Assembly (NCBI GenBank): GCA_002632325.1
Contig: NSJK01000005.1
Coordinates: 1-64,000, forward strand
Source of the DNA: Lysobacterales bacterium
GTDB taxonomy: Bacteria; Pseudomonadota; Gammaproteobacteria; Xanthomonadales; Rhodanobacteraceae
DNA length: 64,000 bases
Direction of reading: 5' to 3'
Below, piece after piece: positions 45,573-54,754 of this stretch (the stretch's first letter is position 1; each line of letters starts with the position of its first letter). The notes under the pieces are model-generated. The model searched no databases. It saw only the letters and a list, made by a program, of their open reading frames with translations, and was not told the origin of the DNA. The translations under genes and the position numbers were made by a program.

Positions 45573-46517
45573 ATGGAAACCCGCGCCCACCACGTGCTCA
45601 TCGGCGCCTTCACCATCGGCGTGTTCCTGCTCGCGCTCGGCTTCGTGCTGTGGATGTCCAAGACCGGCAGCGATCGTTCGTATCACGAGTACGAGATCGT
45701 CTTCACCGAGGCGGTGACCGGCCTCTCGGTCGGCGGCTTGGTGCAATACAACGGCATCAAGGTCGGCGAAGTTTCGAACCTGCGCCTCGCGCCCGACGAC
45801 CCGCGCAAGGTGGTCGCGCGCGTGCGACTGGATGCGAGCGCGCCGGTGCGCGAGGACACCCGCGCCAAGCTCGGCCTGCAGGGCGTGACGGGGCTGGCCT
45901 TCATCCAGCTCTCAGGTGGCGCGCCGGGCAGTCCGGCGCTGCTGCCAACGCCCGCCCAACCGCTGCCGCGCATTCCCTCGGAAGAGTCGGCACTGTCCAA
46001 GTTGCTGGCCTCAGGCTCCGATGTCGTCACCAGCGTCAACGACATCCTCGTGCGCGTGAGCGAGATCCTCTCGCCCGAGAACGTCAAGCATGTCGGCGAC
46101 ACGCTCGAGCACATCAACCAGCTCACCGCGACACTGGCTGAGCAGCGCGACGAAATCGGCAGCGCGATTCGCCAGCTCGGCGAGGCGACCAAGCAGATGA
46201 AGACCGTGCTCGGCAGCATCAACACCATGGCCGACAGCACCAATGTGCTGGTGCGTGAGGATGTGCGCCATCTGCTGGCGACGATGGACAAGACCCTGGT
46301 CGCGATCGACAAGGTGGCCCATTCCACCGACGCCCTGCTCGATGGCAATCGCGGCGCGATCGACCGCTTCGCCAATCAGGGCCTGCGCCAGGTCGGCCCG
46401 ACCCTGTCCGAACTCAACGAAACGCTGCGCTCGCTCAAGCAGCTCAGCGACAAGCTCGGCGCCTCCGACAGCCTGCTGCTCGGTCGCGACCAGCCCAAGG
46501 AGTACAAGCCGCGATGA
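45573..46517 (+). CDS. mlaD: MlaD-type MCE domain protein
   Basis: The 314-residue protein has one N-terminal membrane span (HHVLIGAFTIGVFLLALGF, residues 5-23) and an MCE domain at about 38-115 with FTEAVTGLSVGGLVQYNG and GIKVGEVSNLRL. The rest (about 140-300) is helical, with ETLERINQL-like stretches such as TLEHINQLTATLAEQRDEIG, and would form the long periplasmic part. E. coli MlaD is shorter (183) and forms a hexameric ring on MlaE; the extra length here resembles MCE proteins that make a tunnel or needle. The next gene starts in a 4-base overlap. Confidence 0.92.
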   Translation: METRAHHVLIGAFTIGVFLLALGFVLWMSKTGSDRSYHEYEIVFTEAVTGLSVGGLVQYNGIKVGEVSNLRLAPDDPRKVVARVRLDASAPVREDTRAKLGLQGVTGLAFIQLSGGAPGSPALLPTPAQPLPRIPSEESALSKLLASGSDVVTSVNDILVRVSEILSPENVKHVGDTLEHINQLTATLAEQRDEIGSAIRQLGEATKQMKTVLGSINTMADSTNVLVREDVRHLLATMDKTLVAIDKVAHSTDALLDGNRGAIDRFANQGLRQVGPTLSELNETLRSLKQLSDKLGASDSLLLGRDQPKEYKPR

Positions 46518-47134
46518 AGATCGTCCGTCTGCCCCTGCTGCTCGCCGCGCTCACGCTGGCCGGCTGCGCCTCGCTGCTCGGCAAGCCGCAGCCGTTCACG
46601 ATCTATGCGCCCGGTTATTCCCCGCCCACCGCACCCGCCGGTGGCGAGAAGGTCAACTGGCAACTGTTGGTGGAGACGCCGCAGTCGAGCGAAACGCTCA
46701 ATACCCCGCGCATCGTGGTGATGCCCAGTCCCGGCGTGATCGAGGTCTATCCAGGCGCGCGCTGGAGCGATCCTGCGCCGGCCCTGTTGCGGCGCCTGAT
46801 CGTGCAGGGCTTCGAGCAATCCGGACGCATACTCGGGGTGGGCAGTCCCACCACCGGCCTCAATGCCGACTATGCGCTGGCGATCGACTTGCACGCTTTC
46901 CAGGGCGAGGTTCGTGCCGACGGTTCGCATGCGGTGGTCGCCTTCCAGGCACGCCTGCTCGATTACCGCAGCAGCCGCGTGCTCGCCTCGCGTGCGTTCA
47001 ATGCCGACGAGCCGATTGCGAGCAAGGACTCGGCGGCTGCGTTCAATGCGTTCCAGTCGGCGGTGAGCGAATCGGTTGCAAGTCTGGTCGAATGGACCTT
47101 GCAAGAAGGCAGTGCGGCGCAAAAATCGCGATAA
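46514..47134 (+). CDS. ABC transporter auxiliary lipoprotein (PqiC/ABC-aux type)
   Basis: The 206-residue protein has a lipoprotein signal with lipobox LAGC (Cys18). The mature protein has the features of the ABC-type transport auxiliary lipoproteins: PFTIYAPGY, WQLLVETPQSSETLNTPRI, YPGARWSDPAPALLRRLIVQ and a late block YRSSRVLASRAF. These occur with MCE systems and are thought to sit at the outer membrane to receive or hand over lipid. It overlaps mlaD by 4 bases (ATGA), so it belongs to the operon. No gene for MlaC lies in the window; this lipoprotein may take its place, which is inference. Confidence 0.88.
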   Translation: MKIVRLPLLLAALTLAGCASLLGKPQPFTIYAPGYSPPTAPAGGEKVNWQLLVETPQSSETLNTPRIVVMPSPGVIEVYPGARWSDPAPALLRRLIVQGFEQSGRILGVGSPTTGLNADYALAIDLHAFQGEVRADGSHAVVAFQARLLDYRSSRVLASRAFNADEPIASKDSAAAFNAFQSAVSESVASLVEWTLQEGSAAQKSR

Positions 47135-47247
47135 TGCGCGCCCGTCCGCCGCGCTGACCCAAGGCCCGCCCCGTCGTGACGTTCGTGTTCGGCGCATGCC
47201 CCACGAACGACGCCGGCGCAGCCGTGGCCGCTTGAAAGCCTGTTCCG

Positions 47248-48636
47248 ATGACCGATACCGCTGCCCGCTCTCCCCACAGCGTCCTGCAGGCACAACTCGC
47301 GCGTGTCGAGGAGTTGTTGCGCGCCACGCAGGAACTTGCGCCTGGGCAGCGCGTCGCCGAATTGCAGAGTGAAGTCGACGCGCTGCACCCGGCCGACATC
47401 GCCTACATCCTCGAGTCGTTGCCGACTGACGAGCGACTTGAAATCTGGAATCTGGTCAAGGCCGACCGCGATGGCGAGATCCTGCTCGAAGTCTCCGATG
47501 CAGTGCGCGAGTCGCTGCTCGCCGACATGGACAAACCCGAGCTGCTCGCCGCTGCCGAGCAACTCGACGCCGACGAGATCGCCGATCTTGCCGAGGATCT
47601 GCCCGACGACGTGGTGCAGGAAATCCTGTACCGGCTCAACGCCGAAGAACGCAGTCAGGTTCAAACCGCAATGTCGTGGGCTGACGATCAGGTCGGCGCG
47701 ATCATGGATTTCGACATGGTCACGATCCGCGAGGACGTGACGCTGGAAACCGTGCTGCGCTACCTGCGCCGGCTCAAGGAATTGCCCGAGCACACCGACA
47801 AGCTGTTCGTGGTCAATGCCGACATGGTGCTCACCGGTGTTCTGCCGATTCGCTGGCTCCTGGTCAACGACCCGGCCAAGCGCGTCGCGCAGGTGATGGC
47901 CACCGACGCCAACACCTTCCGTCCCGAGGACGACGTTGCCCAGACCGCGCAGGCATTCGAGCGCTACGACCTCGTCACCGCGCCGGTGGTCGATGACCAC
48001 GGCCGCCTGATCGGGCGCCTCACCATCAATGCGATGGTCGACGTGATCCGCGAGGAAAGCGATGCCGAGGTGCGCGAGCGCTTCGGTCTGCTCGAAGAAG
48101 AAGACATGTTTGCATCGGTGTGGAAATCGCTGCGCAATCGTTGGGCCTGGCTCGCGATCAACCTCGTCACCGCCTTCATCGCCTCGCGCGTGATCGGCGT
48201 GTTCGAAGGCTCGATCCAGAAGCTGGTTGCGCTCGCCGCACTCATGCCGATCGTCGCCGGTATCGGCGGCAATTCCGGCAACCAGACCATCACCATGATC
48301 GTGCGTGCGCTCGCGCTCAATCAGGTCAGCGTGACCAGTGCACGACGCCTGTTGCGCAAGGAATTGGGCGTATCGCTGATCAACGGCCTGATCTGGGGCG
48401 GCGTGATCGGCATCGTCGCCTGGCTTCTCTACGACAGCCTCGCGCTCGGCGCGGTGATGACCGCGGCGATGACGCTCAACCTCATGCTCGCCGCACTCAT
48501 GGGCGTGCTGATTCCGATGACCCTGCTCAAGGCGGGGCGCGATCCGGCGATGGGTTCGAGCGTGATGATCACCGCGATCACCGACAGCGGCGGCTTCTTC
48601 ATCTTCCTCGGTCTGGCGACGCTGTTCCTGATCTGA
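47248..48636 (+). CDS. mgtE: Magnesium transporter MgtE
   Basis: The 462-residue protein shows all MgtE parts. The N domain (about 25-130) has helical repeats such as ADEIADLAEDLPDDVVQEIL. Two CBS domains follow (about 135-265; VGAIMDFDMVTIREDVTLE and ATDANTFRPEDDVAQTAQAF). Five membrane helices lie at 285-462, with the conserved NSGNQT block near 350 (GIGGNSGNQTITMIVRALAL). MgtE is a Mg2+-gated channel of the inner membrane. The 113-base leader contains an 8-base stem (cgttcgtg/cacgaacg) but I do not recognise an M-box riboswitch. The coding strand continues from the mla operon; the gap is long enough for a separate promoter. Confidence 0.94.
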   Translation: MTDTAARSPHSVLQAQLARVEELLRATQELAPGQRVAELQSEVDALHPADIAYILESLPTDERLEIWNLVKADRDGEILLEVSDAVRESLLADMDKPELLAAAEQLDADEIADLAEDLPDDVVQEILYRLNAEERSQVQTAMSWADDQVGAIMDFDMVTIREDVTLETVLRYLRRLKELPEHTDKLFVVNADMVLTGVLPIRWLLVNDPAKRVAQVMATDANTFRPEDDVAQTAQAFERYDLVTAPVVDDHGRLIGRLTINAMVDVIREESDAEVRERFGLLEEEDMFASVWKSLRNRWAWLAINLVTAFIASRVIGVFEGSIQKLVALAALMPIVAGIGGNSGNQTITMIVRALALNQVSVTSARRLLRKELGVSLINGLIWGGVIGIVAWLLYDSLALGAVMTAAMTLNLMLAALMGVLIPMTLLKAGRDPAMGSSVMITAITDSGGFFIFLGLATLFLI

Positions 48637-48654
48637 AGCGCGCTGGCCACGCAA

Positions 48655-50420
48655 AGGCAAGCCCGCGCGTTGCCGGCGCGGCGGCACCCGCGACCCGCGC
48701 CACGCACCGCCGAGCGCGACACGAACCCGTGACGCAACGGTCGGGCCTTCCGGCCCTCCTACCCGGCACGACGTGGAGCGGAACCTGGCAACGCGTGGTT
48801 GTAGGAGCGGCGGAAGCCGCGACCAGGAGCCACGCACGAATGGCGCGGCAATCGGGCCTTCCGGCCCTCCTGCGCAAGCAGCGTATCGATGCCACGCAGC
48901 GTGATGGTGCAGGAGCGGTGTAGGAGCGGCGGCAGCCGCGACCCACGCCAGACACCGCCGAGCGCGACACGAACCCGTGACGCAACGGTCGGGCCTTCCG
49001 GCCCTCCTACCCGGCACGACGTGGAGCGGAACCTGGCAACGCGTGGTTGTAGGAGCGGCGGCAGCCGCGACCCACGCCACACACCGCCGAGCGCGACACG
49101 AATCCGTGACGCATCGGTCGGGCCTTCCGGCCCTCCTACCCGGCACGACGTGGAGCGGAACCGGGCAACGCGTGGTTGTAGGAGCGGCGGCAGCCGCGAC
49201 CCGCGCCACACACCGCCGAGCGCGACACGAACCCGTGACGCATCGGTCGGGCCTTCCGGCCCTCCTACGCAAGCAGCGTATCGATGCCACGCATCGTGAT
49301 GATGTAGGAGCGGCGGCAGCCGCGACCCACGCCACACACCGCCGAGCGCGACACGAATCCGTGACGCATCGGTCGGGCCTTCCGGCCCTCCTACCCGGCA
49401 CGACGTGGAGCGGAACCGAGCAACGCGTGGTTGCAGGAGCGGCGGCGGCCGCGACCCACGCCACACACCGCCGAGCGCGACACGAATCCGTGACGCATCG
49501 GTCGGGCCTTCCGGCCCTCCTACGCAAGCAGCGTATCGATGCCACGCATCGTGATGGTGCAGGAGCGGTGCAGGAGCGGAGGCAGCCGCGACCCGCGCCA
49601 CACACCGCCGAGCGCGACACGAATCCGCGACGCATCGGTCGGGCCTGCCGGCCCTCCTACGCAAGCAGCGTATCGATGCCACGCATCGTGATGGTGCAGG
49701 AGCGGTGCAGGAGCGGCGGCGGCCGCGACCCGCGCCACACACCGCCGAGCGCGACACGAACCCGTGACGCATCGGTCGGGCCTGCCGCCCCTCCTACGCA
49801 AGCAGCGTATCGATGCCACGCATCGTGATGATGTAGGAGCGGCGGCAGCCGCGACCCACGCCACACACCGCCGAGCGCGACACGAATCCGTGACGCATCG
49901 GTCGGGCCTTCCGGCCCTCCTACGCAAGCAGCGTATCGATGCCACGCATCGTGATGATGTAGGAGCGGCGGCAGCCGCGACCCACGCCACGCACCGGCGA
50001 GCGCGACACGAATCCGTGACGCAGCAATCGGGCCTTCCGGCCCTCCTACGCAAGCAGCGTATCGATGCCACGCATCGTGATGATGTAGGAGCGGCGGCAG
50101 CCGCGACCCACGCCACGCACCGCCGAGCGCAACACGAATCCGTGACACATCGGTCGGGCCTTCCGGCCCTCCTACGCAAGCAGCGTATCGATGCCACGCA
50201 TCGTGATGATGTAGGAGCGGCGGCAGCCGCGACCCACGCCACGCACCGGCGAGCGCAACACGAATCCGTGACACATCGGTCGGGCCTTCCGGCCCTCCTA
50301 CGCAAGCAGTGTATCGATGCCACGCATCGTGATGGCGCAGGAGCGGTGCAGGAGCGGCGGAAGCCGCGACCAGGAGCCACACACGAATGGCGCAGCAATC
50401 GGGCCTTCCGGCCCTCCTAC
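48655..50420. repeat. Array of 14 paired GTAG palindromes (REP/BIME-like)
   Basis: No gene is present. Two palindromes alternate. REP-A reads gtaggagcggcggcagccgc on the plus strand and starts near 48801, 48919, 49049, 49178, 49304, 49433, 49569, 49706, 49833, 49959, 50085, 50211 and 50348, plus a decayed copy near 48670. REP-B reads gtaggagggccggaaggccc on the minus strand, and its plus-strand image starts at 48741, 48852, 48989, 49118, 49247, 49373, 49502, 49639, 49776, 49902, 50028, 50154, 50280 and 50399. The period is 111-137 bases, most often 126, 129 or 137. A conserved spacer (cgccgagcgcgacacgaa) joins A to B. Two alternative linkers join B to the next A: one with gcagcgtatcgatgccacgc, the other with ccggcacgacgtggagcgga. 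Frames through the array are long but artefactual. Confidence 0.95.
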
Positions 50421-51454
50421 TTGAAGATTTCCTTGGCCTTGGCGTAGCCGATCGCCTGCTGGCGCGTGACCAGTCCACGCTTGACCAGGTCCTGCAGGCA
50501 CTGGTCGAGCGTCTGCATGCCGTGCTGGCTGCCGGTCTGGATCGCCGAGTACATCTGCGCGACCTTGTCCTCGCGGATCAGGTTGCGGATGGCCGGGATG
50601 CCGACCATGATTTCGTGCGCGGCGATGCGGCCGCCACCGACCTTCTTGAGCAGGCTCTGCGAGATCACCGCGCGCAGCGACTCGGACAGCATCGAACGCA
50701 CCATCGGCTTTTCGCCGGCGGGGAACACGTCGATCACGCGGTCGATGGTCTTGGCCGCGGAACTGGTGTGCAGGGTCGCGAACACCAGGTGGCCGGTTTC
50801 GGCTGCGGTGAGCGCAAGGCGAATCGTCTCCAGATCGCGCAACTCGCCGACCAGGATGTAGTCGGGATCCTCACGCAGCGCCGAGCGCAGTGCCTCGTTG
50901 AAGCCGTGGGTGTCGCGATGGACTTCGCGCTGGTTGATCAGGCACTTCTGCGAGGTGTGCACGAACTCGATCGGATCCTCGACCGAGAGGATGTGGCCAT
51001 ACTCGTTCTTGTTGACGTGATCGACCATCGCCGCGAGCGTGGTCGACTTGCCCGAGCCGGTCGGCCCGGTGACGAGGATCAGACCCTGTGGCTGCTCGAT
51101 CAATTCCTTGAAGATGCGCGGGCAGCCCAGATCCTCGAGCGAGAGCACTTCGGAAGGAATGGTACGAAACACCGCCGCCGCACCGCGGTTCTGGTTGAAG
51201 GCGTTGACGCGGAAGCGCGCCAGCGAGGGAATCTCGAAGGAGAAGTCGACTTCGAGGAATTCTTCGTAGTCACGGCGTTGCTTGTCCGACATGATGTCGT
51301 AGACCAGCGAGTGCACCTGCTTGTGCTCGAAAGCCGGGATGTTGATGCGGCGCACGTCACCATCGACGCGGATCATCGGCGGCAAACCGGCCGAAAGATG
51401 CAAGTCCGAAGCCTTGTTCTTGACCGAGAACGCCAGCAGTTCAGCGATATCCAT
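50417..51454 (-). CDS. pilT: Type IV pilus twitching motility ATPase PilT
   Basis: The 345-residue protein has the standard length and motifs. The N-terminal PAS-like part begins MDIAELLAFSVKNKASDLHL. The ATPase has Walker A GPTGSGKS (130-137), the Asp box ILSVEDPIEF, Walker B ILVGELRDLETI near 205 and the His box TGHLVFATLHTSSA. The C-terminus carries AIRNLIREDKVAQMYSAIQ, a stretch typical of PilT rather than PilU. PilT hexamers retract the pilus by removing pilins. The start ATG at 51454 has GAGGGAG just upstream. The stop codon TAG (50417-50419) lies inside the last REP-B palindrome of the array that follows. Confidence 0.95.
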   Translation of the reverse strand: MDIAELLAFSVKNKASDLHLSAGLPPMIRVDGDVRRINIPAFEHKQVHSLVYDIMSDKQRRDYEEFLEVDFSFEIPSLARFRVNAFNQNRGAAAVFRTIPSEVLSLEDLGCPRIFKELIEQPQGLILVTGPTGSGKSTTLAAMVDHVNKNEYGHILSVEDPIEFVHTSQKCLINQREVHRDTHGFNEALRSALREDPDYILVGELRDLETIRLALTAAETGHLVFATLHTSSAAKTIDRVIDVFPAGEKPMVRSMLSESLRAVISQSLLKKVGGGRIAAHEIMVGIPAIRNLIREDKVAQMYSAIQTGSQHGMQTLDQCLQDLVKRGLVTRQQAIGYAKAKEIFK

Positions 51455-51542
51455 GACGACTCCCTCGATGGCAATTGCGGCGCACCCGCGCGCGGTTGCG
51501 GCAGTATAGCCTCAGCCACCAGCGATCTTTCCAGCCCCGACC

Positions 51543-52238
51543 ATGCCAAGCAGTCCAGCCGCCCGCCAAGCCCTCCTCGAACGCATCGACGCCGCCGCCC
51601 GTGGCGCCGGACATGGCTCCGCCCACCTGCTCGCGGTATCCAAGACCCAGCCCGCCGAAGCGGTCCGCGCACTGGCCGCGCAGGGCCAGCGTGCCTTCGG
51701 CGAAAACTACGTGCAGGAGGCGCTCGCCAAGCAGCGCGAGTTGGCCGACCTGACGCTGGAATGGCATCTGATCGGGCCACTGCAGTCGAACAAGTGCCGC
51801 GAGGTCGCGCTGCATTTCGATTGGTTGCAGAGCCTGGATCGCGCCAAACTGATCGCGCCGCTCGCGCAACATCGCCCTGCCGGACGCGAGCCGCTCAACG
51901 TGCTGATCCAGGTCAACATCGATGACGAGGCCAGCAAGTCCGGCTGCAAACCGGATGAAATCGCGGCACTGGCTGCGCGGATCGTCACCGAACCCGCGCT
52001 GCGCCTGCGCGGCCTGATGGCGATCCCTGCACCTGCACCCGATGCCGAAACCCGCCGCGCCGCGTTCGCGCACATGCGCGAGCTGTTCGACGCCTTGCGC
52101 GTCGAGCATCCCGCAATCGACACGCTGTCGATGGGCATGTCCGACGACTTCGAACTCGCAATTGCCGAAGGCGCCAACCTCGTGCGCATCGGCACGGCCT
52201 TGTTCGGCGCGCGACCCATGACCCGCGCATCGCGCTGA
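51543..52238 (+). CDS. yggS: Pyridoxal phosphate homeostasis protein (YggS/PLPBP)
   Basis: The 231-residue protein has the PLP-binding lysine K34 in LLAVSKTQPAE, then FGENYVQEAL, EWHLIGPLQSNK, LIQVNIDDEASKSG, and the phosphate-binding LSMGMSDDFELAIAEGA with VRIGTALFG at the end. This barrel binds PLP but has no known catalytic activity; it buffers free PLP and affects amino-acid pools. Start ATG 51543 is divergent from pilT (88 bases). proC and yggT follow, the common gammaproteobacterial order. Confidence 0.94.
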   Translation: MPSSPAARQALLERIDAAARGAGHGSAHLLAVSKTQPAEAVRALAAQGQRAFGENYVQEALAKQRELADLTLEWHLIGPLQSNKCREVALHFDWLQSLDRAKLIAPLAQHRPAGREPLNVLIQVNIDDEASKSGCKPDEIAALAARIVTEPALRLRGLMAIPAPAPDAETRRAAFAHMRELFDALRVEHPAIDTLSMGMSDDFELAIAEGANLVRIGTALFGARPMTRASR

Positions 52239-52322
52239 TCCGGCCCTCAGGCGCGCGCGCCGGAACTTGGGCGCGCCTTGCTATGCTTGCCCGCTCCCGC
52301 AGCCTTGCCCGATGGCCTTTCG

Positions 52323-53174
52323 ATGTCAGCCGCTCCTGCACCCGCGTCGTCCATGCCCGCAACCCGCATCGCCTTCATCGGCGGCGGCAACATGGCGCGC
52401 AGCCTGATCGGTGCCTTGCTGCACGGTGGCACACCGGCGACATCGGTCCGCGTGGGCGAACCCAATGAGGCGACGCGCACCGCGCTCGCGCAGGATTTCG
52501 GCATCGAGGTGGCGAGCGGCGCAGGTTCGGCCGCGCGCGAGGCCGATGTGCTCGTGCTCGCGGTCAAGCCGCAGGTGATGAAGTTGGTGTGTGCCGAAAT
52601 CGCCGACGGTGTCGCAGCTCGTCGGCCGCTGGTGATCTCGATCGCCGCCGGCATCCGCCTCGACCAGTTCGAGCGCTGGCTCGGCGCCGACACGCCGCTG
52701 GTGCGCGCGATGCCGAACACGCCCGCGCTGATCGGTGCCGGTGCCAGCGGCCTGGTCGCCAATGCGCGGGTGTCGCCGACTCAGCGCGAACAGGCTGCGG
52801 CGATCCTCGGCTCAGCCGGGCGCAGCGTGTGGATCGAGCGCGAGGCGCTCATGGACAGCGTGACCGCGCTGTCGGGCTCGGGGCCGGCCTATTTCTTCCT
52901 GCTGGTCGAGGCGATGATCGATGCGGCAGTCGAGCAGGGCATGCCACGCGATGTCGCCACCGCGCTGGCCGCGCAGACTTGCCTCGGCGCGGGGCGCATG
53001 CTGGTCGAGTCGGGCGAGGCGCCGGGCCTGCTGCGCGAGCGCGTGACCTCACCCGGCGGCACCACCGCCGCCGCGCTCGATGCCTTTGCCGCCGGCGACT
53101 TGCGCGGTCTGGTTGCGCGTGCACTCGACGCTGCGCAGCGCCGCGGTGGCACGCTGTCCGCCCAGTACGATTGA
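52323..53174 (+). CDS. proC: Pyrroline-5-carboxylate reductase
   Basis: ATG 52323 gives 283 residues; an ATG at 52353 would start just before the Rossmann strand and a frame reaching 52278 is also open. The NADP site is RIAFIGGGNMARSLIGAL. Then follow VLAVKPQVM, VISIAAGI, RAMPNTPALIGAGASGL and the substrate region DSVTALSGSGPAYFF. The C-terminus has SPGGTTAAALDAF. The enzyme reduces 1-pyrroline-5-carboxylate to proline, the last step of proline synthesis. It is downstream of yggS by 84 bases and precedes yggT, in keeping with one transcript. Confidence 0.94.
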   Translation: MSAAPAPASSMPATRIAFIGGGNMARSLIGALLHGGTPATSVRVGEPNEATRTALAQDFGIEVASGAGSAAREADVLVLAVKPQVMKLVCAEIADGVAARRPLVISIAAGIRLDQFERWLGADTPLVRAMPNTPALIGAGASGLVANARVSPTQREQAAAILGSAGRSVWIEREALMDSVTALSGSGPAYFFLLVEAMIDAAVEQGMPRDVATALAAQTCLGAGRMLVESGEAPGLLRERVTSPGGTTAAALDAFAAGDLRGLVARALDAAQRRGGTLSAQYD

Positions 53175-53205
53175 ACCTTTCCCTCCTCACGCACACGCCA
53201 CGGCC

Positions 53206-53784
53206 ATGGGATATTTCGCCAACGCCGCCCAGATTCTCATCGACTTTGCCTTTGGCATCGCGATCTTCCTGTTCGTGCTGCGCGCGTTGCTGCAGTGGGT
53301 GCGCGCGAATTTCTACAACCCGATCTGCCAGTTTTTCTACAAGATCACCAATCCGCTGCTGATGCCGCTGCGCAAGCTGATTCCGGGCTGGCGCAACATC
53401 GACTTCGCCGCCTGGCTGATCGCGTGGTTGCTCAGCGTGCTCAAGCTCGCACTGATCTACACGATCTTCGGCCAGCATCTGGGCCTGCTCGGCTTGTTGC
53501 TGATGGCGCTCGCCGATCTCGCCGATTTCGTGCTGGTGCTCTATATCGGCATCGTGCTGGTGCGCGTGCTGCTCTCCTTCATCAGCGTCGAGCGCAGCAA
53601 TCCGGTGGTGCCCTTGATCCACCAGCTCAGCGAGCCGTTCATGCGTCCGTTGCGCAAGCGCCTGCCGATGCCGGGCGGGCTCGATTTCTCGCCGATGATC
53701 GTGATCCTCGTGATCCTTCTCATGCGCGCCTTGCTGGTCGCACCCTTGATCGATCTGGGCATGCGTTTGGCGCAGGCAGCGTAA
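53206..53784 (+). CDS. yggT: YggT family membrane protein
   Basis: ATG 53206 (MGYFANAAQILIDFAFG) gives 192 residues, near the 188 of E. coli YggT; longer frames upstream overlap proC and are rejected. Two copies of the YGGT unit are visible: ILIDFAFGIAIFLFVLRALLQW followed by NPICQFFYKITNPLLMPLRK, and VLVLYIGIVLVRVLLSF followed by NPVVPLIHQLSEPFMRPLRK. Four to five membrane spans are expected. The role is unsettled, with proposals in osmotic shock resistance and cell division or membrane assembly. Confidence 0.92.
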   Translation: MGYFANAAQILIDFAFGIAIFLFVLRALLQWVRANFYNPICQFFYKITNPLLMPLRKLIPGWRNIDFAAWLIAWLLSVLKLALIYTIFGQHLGLLGLLLMALADLADFVLVLYIGIVLVRVLLSFISVERSNPVVPLIHQLSEPFMRPLRKRLPMPGGLDFSPMIVILVILLMRALLVAPLIDLGMRLAQAA

Positions 53785-53787
53785 GGT

Positions 53788-54129
53788 TTACAACTGCGGT
53801 GCGCGCGTTTCGTCGACGAAGATGGCCGGTTCCTGCCAGGGATGGTGCGCACGGATCGCATCGACCAGCGCCGACAGCAGCGCGGCATCGCGTTCGATGC
53901 AGAACTCGATCCGACGGCTGGGCACCTGCGTCAGCTCACCGATTGCACCCTGCGCCGGTTGCGCGCCGGGCAAGGGCCGGAACTGTTCTTCGCCAATGGC
54001 ACCGATGAAAGCCCAGTCGGCGTAATTGCCACTGCGCAGCACAGCAGCCGCTCGCACGCCGTCGAGCACGATCTGCACCTGCTCGACCGGCACCACCACG
54101 CTCACCCGGTAGACGGTGCGCAGGATCAT
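53788..54129 (-). CDS. NIF3/YqfO-like small protein
   Basis: ATG 54129 (MILRTVYRVSVVVPVEQVQ) gives 113 residues. The pattern, FVVPVE-like start, GAxRxGNY (VLRSGNYADWAF), GQFRPL-like EEQFRPLPGAQPAQG, a middle RIEFCIERD and a late AHPYEEP-like HHPWQEPAIF, matches the standalone version of the domain inserted in YqfO/NIF3 proteins. It is structurally close to the CutA/PII fold. No metal ligands of the dinuclear NIF3 core are present, so this is only the insert domain. Function unknown. It lies 4 bases after the pdxH stop reading (53788-54129 then 54134), so the pair may be cotranscribed. Confidence 0.82.
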   Translation of the reverse strand: MILRTVYRVSVVVPVEQVQIVLDGVRAAAVLRSGNYADWAFIGAIGEEQFRPLPGAQPAQGAIGELTQVPSRRIEFCIERDAALLSALVDAIRAHHPWQEPAIFVDETRAPQL

Positions 54130-54133
54130 GGAT

Positions 54134-54754
54134 TCAGGGATAGAGCATGCCCTGCGACCAGACACCCGCCGCATCGCGCCTGAAGAGCTGGCGCTCGTGC
54201 AGGCGGAAGTTCGCGCCGTACCAGAATTCGATCACATCGGGCGCCAGCAGGTAACCGCCCCAATGCGGCGGGCGCGGCACCTCGGCGCCGACAAAGCGCG
54301 CCTCGAAGTGCGCATAGCGCGTGTCGAATTCCCCGCGCGCGGCCAGCGGCTGCGATTGCAGCGACGCCCAGGCACCGATCTGGCTGCCACGCGGGCGACT
54401 GGCGAAATAGGCATCTGATTCGGCGGCCGACACCTTCTCGATACGTCCGTCGATGCGCACCTGCACGCCTTCACGCAGGGTTTTCCAGTGGAAGCACAGC
54501 GCCGCCCAAGGATCGCCCGCGAGATCACCGGCCTTGGCGCTTTCATAGTTGGTGAAGAAGCGGAACCCGTGTGCGTCGTAGCCCTTGAGCAGGACGACGC
54601 GCGCATGTGGACGGCCTGCGCGCACGGTGGCGAGCGTCATTGCGGTGGCTTCGGGATCACCGGCCGTGCGCGCCTGTTCGAGCAGGCTGCCGAAGGTGGT
54701 GAGTGCGCTTTGGTAGAGTGCCGAGGATTCGGCGTTCGGAGTCGGGGCGTTCAT
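54134..54754 (-). CDS. pdxH: Pyridoxamine/pyridoxine 5'-phosphate oxidase
   Basis: ATG 54754 (MNAPTPNAESSALYQ) gives 206 residues, about the usual length; the longer open frame upstream overlaps the divergent kinase gene. Key blocks are AMTLATVRAGRPHARVVLLK (FMN and substrate), FRFFTNYESAKAGDL, WKTLREGVQVRIDGRIEKVS, SRPRGSQIGAWAS, and the C-terminal EFWYGANFRLHERQLFRR and WSQGMLYP. The FMN enzyme oxidises PNP or PMP to PLP. With yggS nearby, two PLP-related genes lie within 3 kb. Confidence 0.94.
   Translation of the reverse strand: MNAPTPNAESSALYQSALTTFGSLLEQARTAGDPEATAMTLATVRAGRPHARVVLLKGYDAHGFRFFTNYESAKAGDLAGDPWAALCFHWKTLREGVQVRIDGRIEKVSAAESDAYFASRPRGSQIGAWASLQSQPLAARGEFDTRYAHFEARFVGAEVPRPPHWGGYLLAPDVIEFWYGANFRLHERQLFRRDAAGVWSQGMLYP

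Noticed and set aside
47135-47247. Mg-sensing riboswitch (M-box) before mgtE
   Set aside because: Only a small 8-base stem is visible; the conserved M-box core cannot be found and the leader is too short.
48977-49828. Long open frames on both strands through the GTAG array, including one of 283 codons
   Set aside because: The translations repeat with the DNA units, are Arg/Ala-rich, appear in several frames at once and have no start signal; the region is a repeat array.
48655-50420. CRISPR array
   Set aside because: Units are about 126-137 bases, the parts between palindromes are themselves conserved, and no cas gene is present.
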